Assembly: GCF_018598225.1 (NCBI RefSeq) | Contig: NZ_JAHESF010000029.1 | Location: forward strand, 1-64,000 | DNA from: Chryseosolibacter histidinae | Lineage (GTDB): Bacteria; Bacteroidota; Bacteroidia; Cytophagales; Cyclobacteriaceae | Direction: 5' to 3' | DNA length: 64,000 nucleotides | In this document: positions 8,148-16,910 of the stretch, one piece after another | Position numbering within the stretch: position 1 is the stretch's first letter | How the letters are laid out: each line of letters starts with the position of its first letter | Translations under genes and position numbers: made by a program | The notes under the pieces: model-generated | Told to the model about the DNA's origin: nothing | What the model saw: the letters and a program-made list of their open reading frames with translations, nothing else | Databases searched by the model: none

Positions 8148-9056
8148 ATGAATATTGCTATACTTTCACGCGACGCAAAACTGTATTCTACCAAACGTCT
8201 GAAGCAGGCAGGTGAAGATCGCGGTCACAAAGTAGAGGTCATCGACCATATGAAATGTGTGCTCTTTATCGAGAAGAAGAACCCCATGGTATTGTACAAT
8301 GGAAAACGTCTCGACTATTTCGATGCCATCATTCCGCGCATTGGTGCCTCTGTCACTTTCTATGGTGCGGCCGTAGTGCGCCAGTTCGAGATGATGAAGG
8401 TCTTTACAGCCGTGGAATCGCAGGCACTGATCCGTTCACGTGATAAGCTCAGGAGTCTGCAGATCCTGTCGCGTGCCGGGCTGGGTTTGCCAAAGACGAT
8501 CTTCATGGATTATTCGCGCGATACCGAAGGGGTGATCGAAGCCGTGGGTGGAGCGCCCGTGGTCATCAAGCTGCTTGAAGGCACGCAAGGCCTTGGTGTT
8601 GTGCTGGCGGAGAGCAAGAAAGTGGCTAAATCGGTGATCGAAGCTTTTCACGGCATTCATGCCCGCATCATTGTACAGGAATTTATCAAGGAGGCTAAAG
8701 GTGCGGACATCCGTGCATTTGTTGTCAACGGCGAAGTAGTGGGTGCCATGCGCAGGCAGGCAAAAGAAGGCGAGTTCCGCTCCAACCTGCACCGCGGTGG
8801 AAGCGCCAAAGTAGTGAAGCTCGACCGTCACGAAAAACATGCCGCCATCATCGCGGCCAAAAAAATGGGACTGGGTGTAGCCGGCGTTGACATGCTTCCG
8901 TCTGCCCGGGGCCCGCTGATCCTGGAAGTAAATTCCTCACCCGGCCTCGAAGGCATCGAAGGCGCCACCAAGATCGATATCGCCGGTAAGATCTACCAGT
9001 TCATTGAGAAGAACGCCAAAAAGAACAAGATCCAGAAGGATAAGGTGAACGCCTGA
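8148..9056 (+). CDS. rimK: RimK-like ATP-grasp ligase (ribosomal protein S6 glutamate ligase)
   Basis: RimK adds L-glutamate to the C-terminus of ribosomal protein S6 (or makes poly-alpha-glutamate) using ATP. The 302-residue protein has the N-terminal pre-ATP-grasp domain with [13 protein letters not shown] (6-18) and an ATP-grasp domain. Lys141 and the glycine-rich loop EGTQGLGV (144-151), the QEF motif (177-179), DIRAFV (187-192), RSNLHRGG (211-218), Asp248, Glu260 and Asn262 supply nucleotide, metal and substrate contacts. The close family alternative is LysX/ArgX or MptN, but RSNLHRGG and the rimB neighbour favour RimK. Its stop is followed by a repeat element containing a hairpin. Confidence 0.93.
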   Translation: MNIAILSRDAKLYSTKRLKQAGEDRGHKVEVIDHMKCVLFIEKKNPMVLYNGKRLDYFDAIIPRIGASVTFYGAAVVRQFEMMKVFTAVESQALIRSRDKLRSLQILSRAGLGLPKTIFMDYSRDTEGVIEAVGGAPVVIKLLEGTQGLGVVLAESKKVAKSVIEAFHGIHARIIVQEFIKEAKGADIRAFVVNGEVVGAMRRQAKEGEFRSNLHRGGSAKVVKLDRHEKHAAIIAAKKMGLGVAGVDMLPSARGPLILEVNSSPGLEGIEGATKIDIAGKIYQFIEKNAKKNKIQKDKVNA

Positions 9057-9089
9057 AACCCTCCTTCGCCAAGGCTACGGCGGGTAACA

Positions 9090-9297
9090 AGGAGTCAGAA
9101 GCCAGGAGCCAGTAGTCAGGAGTCTGGCTACAATGTTGAGGAGCAGAGATTTTAGAGTTTATATCGTATGGCAAACGCTTTACTGAAAGGTAAAGCGTTT
9201 TTTATTTCCTGCATTCATTCGAGATCAGCCTGTGAAAGCGAAACCTAACCTCCAACGAAGGGCCTTCTGGCTCCTGACTCCTGGCTCCTGGCTTCTT
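9090..9297 (-). repeat. Composite inverted-repeat element, copy 1 (GGAGTCAG arms, AAACGCTT hairpin core)
   Basis: The left arm (9090-9126, words AGGAGTCAGAAGCCAGGAG) and right arm (9263-9297, words CTTCTGGCTCCTGACTCC) are reverse complements in composition and bracket a unique interior. Read on the minus strand, the interior matches the cores at 54147-54233 and 55814-55903. Shared parts are an AAACGCTTTACC...GTAAAGCGTTT hairpin, then ATATAA, then AATCTCTGCTCCTC, then GTAGCCAGACTCCT at 9118-9131. On the minus strand a further shared word CTCGAATGA lies upstream of the hairpin. Copy 1 lies between rimK and the deacylase gene. Confidence 0.7.
9173..9206 (+). terminator. Hairpin with T-run inside composite element copy 1
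   Basis: The stem AACGCTTTAC (9174-9183) pairs perfectly with GTAAAGCGTT (9190-9199) around a 6-base loop and runs into TTTT on the plus strand. It has the form of a rho-independent terminator for rimB-rimK. Because the same hairpin recurs twice at 54-56 kb with an A-run on the other side, it could also act bidirectionally as part of the element. Confidence 0.65.
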
Positions 9298-9309
9298 TTT
9301 AATTTTTTG

Positions 9310-9317
9310 TACCTTTA
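9310..9317 (+). promoter_or_regulatory. Possible -7 box for the deacylase gene
   Basis: TACCTTTA matches the Bacteroidota -7 consensus TAnnTTTG at seven of eight positions and lies 28 bp before the TTG start, right after the right arm of the repeat element. No convincing TTTG -33 box is present at the usual distance. Confidence 0.3.
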
Positions 9318-9344
9318 ACCTTTAAAACCTATACCAGACTCATC

Positions 9345-10319
9345 TTGAAAGAAGTTAACATCGCGGGTCAGGAGATTCGCCCTGGCGAATTCAGGGAAAT
9401 CAATATTAACATCGCCCGCCTGCCATCCCATACGCAGATCGATACACCCATCTATGTTTCCAGGGCTATGGAAGACGGGCCCGTGCTTGCCCTGATGGCC
9501 GGTATGCATGGCGACGAAATCAACGGGATGGAAGTGGTGCGAAGGATCCTCGACCGTGGCCTGCACCAGGTAAAACGCGGGGCTGTGGTATGCATGCCCA
9601 TCATCAACGTCTACGGTTTTCTCAACTACTCACGCGATGTACCGGATGGAAAAGATGTGAACCGTTCCTTTCCGGGATCGAAGAGCGGCTCCCTTGCCAG
9701 CCGGGTAGCCTATCACCTGATGCATGACGTGATCCCCTTCATCGACTACGGAATTGATTTTCATACGGGAGGTGCCATGCGCGCCAACTATCCCCAGGTG
9801 CGTGCCGTGCTGCGCGATGCCCTGAACGTAGACCTCGCCAATGCTTTCAGCGCACCGTTCACCATCGATGCCCCGTTCAGGCCCAACTCCCTTCGCCGCG
9901 AAGCTTCGCGCAAAGGCAAGAACATCATCGTTTATGAAGGAGGGGAATCGCTACGCTTCGACACACAGGCCATCGAAGAAGGTGTCTCCGGCACGCTGCG
10001 ACTCATGAAGCACCTCAACATGATCGACTGGGCCCCTGAGCCGAAAGAACAGAACCGTGTGATCTGGACAACCTCGTGGGTACGCGCTAAACACGCAGGA
10101 CTTTTTCAACCCAATGTGCAATGTGGCCAGCTGGTACACAAAGGCGAGTGGGTTGGCACCATCACCGATCCCTTCGGTGAATTCAAGGAGCAGGTGAAAG
10201 CCCATGAGACGGCCTACGTGATCGGCATGAACAACAGTCCCGTGATCAATGCCGGCGATGCGCTGATGCATTTGGGCATGGACAATTATTGCAAGCTTGA
10301 GCAGGCGAACGAGGACTGA
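9345..10319 (+). CDS. Succinylglutamate desuccinylase/aspartoacylase family metallo-deacylase (M14)
   Basis: This 324-residue zinc enzyme belongs to the AstE/AspA branch of the M14 carboxypeptidase fold. Zinc ligands are visible as His55 and Glu58 in GMHGDEINGMEVVRR (53-67) and His140 in DFHTGG (138-143). The substrate-site segment DGKDVNRSFPG (101-111) and catalytic Glu198 in VYEGG (196-200) are also present. The start is TTG at 9345, with no in-frame ATG nearby that keeps the N-terminal strand. Its position after rimB-rimK suggests a role on glutamylated or N-acylated substrates, but this is inference. In many genomes this family, RimK-like ligases and RimB-like proteases are neighbours (recollection). 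Not true AstE, since no arginine-catabolism genes are nearby. Confidence 0.88.
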   Translation: MKEVNIAGQEIRPGEFREININIARLPSHTQIDTPIYVSRAMEDGPVLALMAGMHGDEINGMEVVRRILDRGLHQVKRGAVVCMPIINVYGFLNYSRDVPDGKDVNRSFPGSKSGSLASRVAYHLMHDVIPFIDYGIDFHTGGAMRANYPQVRAVLRDALNVDLANAFSAPFTIDAPFRPNSLRREASRKGKNIIVYEGGESLRFDTQAIEEGVSGTLRLMKHLNMIDWAPEPKEQNRVIWTTSWVRAKHAGLFQPNVQCGQLVHKGEWVGTITDPFGEFKEQVKAHETAYVIGMNNSPVINAGDALMHLGMDNYCKLEQANED

Positions 10320-10654
10320 AAGGCAACAGCCCGTTTAACTCAAATTCATGTCCAAAAGTAGTAACGCTGAAACAACGCCCTGGTTATTCTGCGGTACAGA
10401 AACTCATAATAAACTGTTTTCGGCACCTAACCGCGTGTGTAAAAAAAAGCGACTTTGATTTGCATGCCGCAAAATTGATCTATTTTCATATAGGATGAGC
10501 GCGCAATAGATTTCCCGAGTTGTTCAAGCGCGTGCACGTTACGCTTCATGGCAGAGCGACCTCAAATGCCATCATCCGTTTTTGATCTCTGTTGGCCGTT
10601 GTCTCTGTTTCTGACGAAACTGATCGGATCTCTTATTCATTATCCAAAAGCAAT
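10320..10654. other. Gene-free spacer before the RHS genes
   Basis: No reading frame or repeat is convincing here. A weak promoter candidate is TTTG (10459-10462), an 18 bp spacer and TATTTTCA (10481-10488), which matches the TAnnTTTG -7 consensus at six of eight positions. It would leave a leader of about 165 bases before the ATG at 10655. Confidence 0.3.
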
Positions 10655-13600
10655 ATGATGCTATTGAAAGACCCCTTGCGAAGTTCCGGCGCACTCATTG
10701 CCGGCATCCTTCTCTCATTCAGTGTTGATGCGCAGTCCATCGTTTCGAGCGCATCTGCGGGCTGTTTAAATGCGACGGTCTCTTATTCGTTATCGAGCAC
10801 ATCAGGGATCGTCAGCACGCCGAGCTGGTCCATTGTCTCCGGCGCAGGCAGCATGAGCTCCGTGCAGGGAAGCGCCACAACAGTTTCGTGGCGAAGTTCC
10901 GGCACGGTGCAGGTGTCTTTCCCGATCCTCGTAAATGGCACAGTAGTGGCACAGACCAGAACAGCATCCTTTACACTTTACAGTGGGGGCACCGTGTCTG
11001 GTCCTTCCAGTGTTTGTGCGGGTGAGTCGGGAACATTGACCGTTTCCGGCGCTCCATCCGGTACACAGGTATGGCAATCGTGCACCAGCGGGTGCGCTTC
11101 GATCACCGACACGGGCTGGTCAACAATGTCAGGCGGGTCATTTACAAACCTTACAACGAGCACATCCTTTCGGGTAAAAGTTACGGTGCCTTCCTGCGGT
11201 GTTGTTTATTCCGATGTAAAAACCGTTACCGTTAAACCTTACCCGGCGGCAACTATTTCACCCACCGGTACATTGAAGATCTGTTCCACCTGTTCGCAGC
11301 AATGTCCCTGTTCGCGGTCTATACAAGCTTCAGGCGGCACCAGTTATCAATGGAAGAAAGATGGTGTTGATATTACAGGAGCGCTGTCAGCTACTTATTC
11401 AGCGAACCAGCCCGGAAGTTACACCGCGGCAGTTACCCTTGATGGCTGCACAAAAATTTCGCCGGCGTTGGTACTCGTCAAAAATGTGCTCCCGGTAGCG
11501 AATGCTGGTCCCGATAAAACAATCGTGCTGCCTGAGAACACGGTGACCCTGATTGGCTCAGGTACGGATAGCGACGGCACCATTGTTTCCTATACGTGGA
11601 CGAAAGTCTCAGGCCCGCCCGCGGTCTTGAGCGGGACACCTCCCGCTACCATCACGTTATCGGATCTTGTTTATGGAACGTATGTTTTTGCATTGGTAGT
11701 GAAAGACGATTCGGGAGAATCATCTTTGCCCGATCAGGTAACGATCACCGTGGCCTACCCGCCCAACAACTATAACTGGATCAAAGAAACCACGGTGCAG
11801 GTGGAAGGTAAAAAAACAGATGCGGATGTCTCGGCCCTGCAAATAGCCACAGGGCAAAAGAGTCTGACCTGGAATTATTTCGACGGCCTTGGCAGAAAAA
11901 TGCAGTCGTTGAATGTGCAGGGCTCGCCGCTGGCCAAAGATGTGGTTCAGGCTGTTGTTTACGATGCATTCAACAGAGAAAAGGTCAAATATCTTCCTTA
12001 TGTTTCTTCAGACGTAAATGGCTACTATAAGGTGAACCCCGTCGGAACCCCTGACAATAATTCAATTCCTTCAAACTATTCAAGCTCACCTCACGGCAAG
12101 TTCTACAACAACGCAACAACGGACGGGGTAGTTAACGACCCGAGTCCATACGCGGTAACGATATTTGAGCCTTCTCCGCTGAATCGGGTGATCGAGCAGG
12201 GAGCGCCCGGATCCGCCTGGCAACCCGATGGCGCGGACTCGTATGGTTCTGCCGACCGGACCATCAAGCAGGGTTACGAGACCAACGCTGCCAATGAGGT
12301 GCTGTTATGGAGCTGCACATACCCTACGGGTTCCGCTTCGCTGGCGCGGGTGAATGCTGGAACAGCGGCATCGCCGATCTATTATGCTGCCGGAGATCTC
12401 TACCTGAACCGGAGCCGTGACGAAGAATATCATGAAACGATCGAATACAAAGACAAGCACGGGCAGGTGATATTGAAAAAAGTTGAAGCTGCCCCGGGAG
12501 TCTGGGCAGAGACTTATCACATCTATGATATTTTCGGAAACCTGGTCTGTGTCATTCCTCCCCAGGCTGTATCAAAACTGGCAACCGATTATCACCATGC
12601 TACCGCCACCGCGGCCACGAAAGAAAATTTTCTCAGGCGCTGGACTTTTAGGTATAAATATGACGCGCGCCGGAGGATGATCCAGAAACAAGTACCCGGT
12701 GCGGGGCAGGTGCTCATGGTGTACGATGACCGCGACCGTTTGGTGCTGACCCAGGACAGTGTACAACGATTTGCATCTCCCAGGCAATGGGAGTTCACCA
12801 AATATGACGAGTTGAACCAGCCCATCGCCACCGGCATAAAAGATACGGCGGCTACGCTTACCCAGGCTCAGATGCAGGGTGTGGTTAATAATTTTTACGC
12901 CACGAAAACCTGGGCGCGGTTCGGCGAAAGATACACGGGAACAGACTTGCATGGATATACGAATGTTAGCTACCCCGTTGTTACTTCCGGCGCCACCATC
13001 AACCCCAATAGTTATCACTCGGTAAGCTACTATGATAACTATGCGCACCGGGAGAATTTATACAATAGCGCTGCTTACCAGTTTAAAGCAGATGACCTTC
13101 CTGGCGAACAGAAGACAAATTACAACGAGCGCCTCAAAAATCAGGTTACAGGAACCAGGGTAAGAGTGCTCGACGGAGGCGGTTATACGTGGCTTAATTC
13201 CGTGCTTTATTATGACGACGAGTACCGTGTTATTCAGAGCATTGCCGACAACTACAAAGGAGGCATCGACCGCACTACCAATGTGCTGGACTTTACCGGC
13301 AAAATACGCAAGACAAAAGTTGTGCACACCACGTACGATGTATGCTGGAAAGAACACGATGGCGCGATCCAGACCGGCAACCGCCTGGTGAGAACAAATA
13401 GTACCAATGGGTGGGGACAAAGCGGCGCAGCTTCGGTGCAGCAGCTCGCTGCGGGGCAGAACGGATGGATGGAAGCGATTGTCTCGGAGACGAACACCAA
13501 CCGCATGATTGGACTTTCGGATGCCAACGTCAACACTGATTTTAACACCATCGATTATGCGCTGTACCTCAACGCCAGTACCCTGTCCGTTCGGGAAAAT

Positions 13601-16600
13601 GGTGTTGCCAAAACAACTTTCACAGGCACATTAAGCCCGGGCGATGTGGTGCGCATCGAACGCACTGGCACTACCATTACCTATCGATGGAAAAATAACG
13701 TTTACACTTCTCTGGTGCCGTCAACCACCCTTCTGATGGCAGATGCGTCTATTTATACAACCGGTGGATCGCTGGCTGGCGTTCGTGCATCGTTTGCTGC
13801 CACCAGCAACAGCGTTACCCGCGCGTATATTTATGATCATGCAAACCGGTTAAAAGAAGTCTGGCATGCCATTGATGGCGCCACCGCTGTGAAGATCATT
13901 CACAACCAGTATAACGAGCTGGGTCAATTGATGGATAAAAAACTGCACAGCACGCTGGCCAACGCCAGTGACGCAAAACAAAGTGTTGATTACCGGTACA
14001 ACATCCGTGGCTGGCTCACGTCAGTGAACAACGCAACGCTGACTGATGATGACGATGTAACCAATGATGACACCGGAGATTACTTCGGAATGAACCTTGC
14101 CTACAATGTGTCGGATCCTGCACTGGGTAATACCGCACGCTACAACGGCAACATCAGCGGCATGACCTGGAGCAAGTACCTCGGCCTGGGTGACGTGAAG
14201 CAGCATGGGTATGTGTATGCGTACGATGCTATGAACCGGCTCAGCACCGCCACACACAAAGCGCTCACTGCGCCCGGTACATGGACGGCGGGGCAATATG
14301 ACGAAAGCGGACTAACCTATGACCTGAACGGAAATATCACCCACCTCGATCGCAAAGGCGATGGCGGTGTGCAGATCGATAACCTCACTTACAATTACGG
14401 CACCGGGATCACCACCGGCAATAAATTGCTTTATGTGCAGGACAACACCACGGACGCCACCCATAAAGCGCAGGGGTTCAGAGATGGCAACACCGGTACG
14501 GCTACTGATTATACTTATGACCTGAACGGCAACCTGACCCGGGACCTCAACAAAGGTGTCGGCACCAGCCTCACCGATGCCAGCAACCTGATCAAATACA
14601 ATTTCCTCAACCTTCCTGAAACGATCACCAAAGATGGAAGCTCCATTCGTTACATCTATGATGCTGTCGGGCGCAAGCTTGCCCAGGTTGTTACCTCCGG
14701 CACCTCGGTAAAGCAGACCGACTATGCTGGTGAGTTTATTTATGAGAACGACGTGCTTCAGTTCATCAATCACGACGAGGGAAGGGTAGTGGTGGCAAAG
14801 AGTAAGCTCCTGTACATCAACGGTTGTGATACACTGAATGCGGCGATGACGGCTGTTAATGCGACGTTGTCTGTGAGCACAGCCAATGGAGAAAAATACG
14901 TTACAGCAACCGCCACCGGTACCGCTGCAGGCACAGGCATTTTTCCGTTCGCCGGAACGATCGCTGTTACGCCAGGTGCACGTTATCGTATCAGGGCGAA
15001 AGGCTACCGTGGAACCAGTGTGGCCTACCTACAGGTAAAGGCGGGGGCTGTGTTGCTGAATTCAACCGGAGCGGCGTTGCCGGCCAGCGCCACGGCAGAA
15101 ACATGGGTGGAGCAGATCGTGACCATACCTGCGGGACAAACCACCCTGCAGGCTGGTGTGACCTGGACCAGTGTAACGGTAGGAGAGACCCTCTACCTCA
15201 ATGACTTTGAGATCACCAGGCTGGAGAGCACGACACCGGAGTATCAGTATCACCTGAAAGATCACCTGGGCAACGTACACCTTACATTCACAACAAAAGA
15301 TGAAACTGATCTTGGCCTGGCTACCCTGGAGACCGTCAATGCTGGCGGTGAGGAAGGCAAGTTTCTGTATTACAACGAGGCGGTGAAGATAAATCACCAG
15401 ATCTGGGATCACACCAACCTGGGAGGCACCAGCTATGCCACACGTTTAACAGGAGGCAATACAGACGAAATATATGGGCTGACCAAAACGCTGAGCGTGA
15501 TGCCCGGCGATAAGGTGAACCTGGAAGTGTACGCCAAATACCTCGACCCTGTGAGCGGTCATCGGAGCACAGCACTCAATAATTTCATCATCTCCATTCT
15601 CAACGGCACCGCACCGCAGGGAACTTTTGTTGATGGCGGCGCCGCAGGCAGCATCGGGGACGCAACCTTCCCGATAGACGGCATCGATCATAGCAGCGAG
15701 ACGGGTGAGCCTCCCAAGGCTTACCTTAACTACATTTTGTTTGACAGGGCTATGAACACGGTGCTGGACCTGGGTTTCCAACGCATCACCACCAACAGCA
15801 GGGAATACGGCCAGGACGCCAGCCATGATCGTTTGGCATTCGACGGACCCAACCAGATCCTGATCAAAGAACCAGGGTACATGTACATCTATCTCAGCAA
15901 CGAGAATGAAACAAATGTGGAGGTCTACTTTGATGACTTCAGGGTTGAGCATATTAAATCGCCCGTGGTGCAGGTGGACGATTATTATCCGTATGGGTTG
16001 CCTTACAACTCATCGCGAAGAGAAAACAGTAGCGAAAATTCATATTTGTATAACGATGGATCGGAGAGACAAGATGAGTTGGCTATAGACGTGGACGCTA
16101 CAGAATTCAGGATGTACGATCCGGCGCTTGGAAGGTGGTGGCAGGTTGATCCGTTGTCTGATGAGGATGATCTGATTGATCTCTCCCCTTATAATTATAG
16201 TTACAATAACCCCGTTCGGTACAATGACCCTAAAGGTGATAAAGGAAGGCCCGGCAGGCCTGCAGCTGCTATGCGATACCAGGCTACCCCGGCTTATCGC
16301 ACGGTCGTGCATAGTCAGATGATAAGAACATCTTATAAATATCAGAACAGGTGGCAGAAACAGCCGGGAGGAAAAGTTGAAGTTGGTAATGCGGAAAACC
16401 CTCAAACAAAGACAGGAAAATGGGTTAAGATCATGATGGACCTATACGGTGATTTCAAAGGGTATAATGACTTTGTGGTCGAGCGGCATGAGCTTATTCA
16501 GACTTATGAGGGAGGATCCTCCTCTCGTGAAAATAAATTTTTCCTGGTGGGTCCTGGCGCTGCTAAATTGGAGGCCCTGGAAATGGCGTACGAGAAAGAT

Positions 16601-16867
16601 GCCAATAAAGCTTTCGATCAGAAATTCGCAGCTTTTGCCAGTCAAAAATTAGGAAAGGATTTTAATTCCTTAAGCGCCGAGGATCAGGCAAAGTTCAAAA
16701 ATGAAAATTCATCCGTGGCGGCGTTGCTCAGTTCAATGGTTCGGGTTGAGTTAGGCCCTTCGCCCAAGGAGCAGGTGGTTCAAAAGATATTGGAATTGCT
16801 AAAACAAGGAGTTGTTGTGCCTAAGAGGGAGGTAAGAGATCTGCCTGGGGTAGGACCCGGCAGATAA
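10655..16867 (+). CDS. Giant secreted RHS protein with PKD domain, DUF6443 and RHS core
   Basis: This 2070-residue protein is of the Bacteroidota DUF6443/RHS type. The ATG at 10655 gives a signal peptide (MMLLKDPLRSSGALIAGILLSFSVDA, cut before QSIVSS). An upstream TTG would bury it and is not preferred. Next come Ig/PKD-like repeats, with a clear PKD domain around 277-369 (NAGPDKTIVLPENTVTLIGSG, in part). DUF6443 begins near 375 (NYNWIKETTVQVEGKK), followed by many YD-type beta-wrap repeats (YDANNR-, YDLNGN-like). The RHS-associated core near the C-terminus includes DDYYPYGLPY, FRMYDPALGRWWQVDPLSD and YNYSYNNPVRYNDPKGD. After the core is a non-conserved tail of about 208 residues, the usual place for a toxin or effector domain. 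I recognise no toxin motif in that tail. No immunity-like gene follows. Confidence 0.88.
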   Translation: MMLLKDPLRSSGALIAGILLSFSVDAQSIVSSASAGCLNATVSYSLSSTSGIVSTPSWSIVSGAGSMSSVQGSATTVSWRSSGTVQVSFPILVNGTVVAQTRTASFTLYSGGTVSGPSSVCAGESGTLTVSGAPSGTQVWQSCTSGCASITDTGWSTMSGGSFTNLTTSTSFRVKVTVPSCGVVYSDVKTVTVKPYPAATISPTGTLKICSTCSQQCPCSRSIQASGGTSYQWKKDGVDITGALSATYSANQPGSYTAAVTLDGCTKISPALVLVKNVLPVANAGPDKTIVLPENTVTLIGSGTDSDGTIVSYTWTKVSGPPAVLSGTPPATITLSDLVYGTYVFALVVKDDSGESSLPDQVTITVAYPPNNYNWIKETTVQVEGKKTDADVSALQIATGQKSLTWNYFDGLGRKMQSLNVQGSPLAKDVVQAVVYDAFNREKVKYLPYVSSDVNGYYKVNPVGTPDNNSIPSNYSSSPHGKFYNNATTDGVVNDPSPYAVTIFEPSPLNRVIEQGAPGSAWQPDGADSYGSADRTIKQGYETNAANEVLLWSCTYPTGSASLARVNAGTAASPIYYAAGDLYLNRSRDEEYHETIEYKDKHGQVILKKVEAAPGVWAETYHIYDIFGNLVCVIPPQAVSKLATDYHHATATAATKENFLRRWTFRYKYDARRRMIQKQVPGAGQVLMVYDDRDRLVLTQDSVQRFASPRQWEFTKYDELNQPIATGIKDTAATLTQAQMQGVVNNFYATKTWARFGERYTGTDLHGYTNVSYPVVTSGATINPNSYHSVSYYDNYAHRENLYNSAAYQFKADDLPGEQKTNYNERLKNQVTGTRVRVLDGGGYTWLNSVLYYDDEYRVIQSIADNYKGGIDRTTNVLDFTGKIRKTKVVHTTYDVCWKEHDGAIQTGNRLVRTNSTNGWGQSGAASVQQLAAGQNGWMEAIVSETNTNRMIGLSDANVNTDFNTIDYALYLNASTLSVRENGVAKTTFTGTLSPGDVVRIERTGTTITYRWKNNVYTSLVPSTTLLMADASIYTTGGSLAGVRASFAATSNSVTRAYIYDHANRLKEVWHAIDGATAVKIIHNQYNELGQLMDKKLHSTLANASDAKQSVDYRYNIRGWLTSVNNATLTDDDDVTNDDTGDYFGMNLAYNVSDPALGNTARYNGNISGMTWSKYLGLGDVKQHGYVYAYDAMNRLSTATHKALTAPGTWTAGQYDESGLTYDLNGNITHLDRKGDGGVQIDNLTYNYGTGITTGNKLLYVQDNTTDATHKAQGFRDGNTGTATDYTYDLNGNLTRDLNKGVGTSLTDASNLIKYNFLNLPETITKDGSSIRYIYDAVGRKLAQVVTSGTSVKQTDYAGEFIYENDVLQFINHDEGRVVVAKSKLLYINGCDTLNAAMTAVNATLSVSTANGEKYVTATATGTAAGTGIFPFAGTIAVTPGARYRIRAKGYRGTSVAYLQVKAGAVLLNSTGAALPASATAETWVEQIVTIPAGQTTLQAGVTWTSVTVGETLYLNDFEITRLESTTPEYQYHLKDHLGNVHLTFTTKDETDLGLATLETVNAGGEEGKFLYYNEAVKINHQIWDHTNLGGTSYATRLTGGNTDEIYGLTKTLSVMPGDKVNLEVYAKYLDPVSGHRSTALNNFIISILNGTAPQGTFVDGGAAGSIGDATFPIDGIDHSSETGEPPKAYLNYILFDRAMNTVLDLGFQRITTNSREYGQDASHDRLAFDGPNQILIKEPGYMYIYLSNENETNVEVYFDDFRVEHIKSPVVQVDDYYPYGLPYNSSRRENSSENSYLYNDGSERQDELAIDVDATEFRMYDPALGRWWQVDPLSDEDDLIDLSPYNYSYNNPVRYNDPKGDKGRPGRPAAAMRYQATPAYRTVVHSQMIRTSYKYQNRWQKQPGGKVEVGNAENPQTKTGKWVKIMMDLYGDFKGYNDFVVERHELIQTYEGGSSSRENKFFLVGPGAAKLEALEMAYEKDANKAFDQKFAAFASQKLGKDFNSLSAEDQAKFKNENSSVAALLSSMVRVELGPSPKEQVVQKILELLKQGVVVPKREVRDLPGVGPGR
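16241..16864 (+). other. Variable C-terminal tail of the RHS protein
   Basis: This is the roughly 208-residue segment after the conserved NDPKGD end of the RHS core. It starts with a Pro/Arg/Gly linker (KGRPGRPAAAMRYQ), contains a WVKIMMDLYGDFKGYNDFVV segment and a charged helical region (LEALEMAYEKDANKAFDQKF), and ends DLPGVGPGR. In RHS systems this segment is exchangeable and often toxic. No HNH, AHH, ADP-ribosyltransferase or deaminase signature is recognisable, so no activity is assigned. Confidence 0.5.
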
Positions 16868-16910
16868 CAGGCACAGCGTACACTACAAGAATTAAATAAA
16901 CATCGACCCT

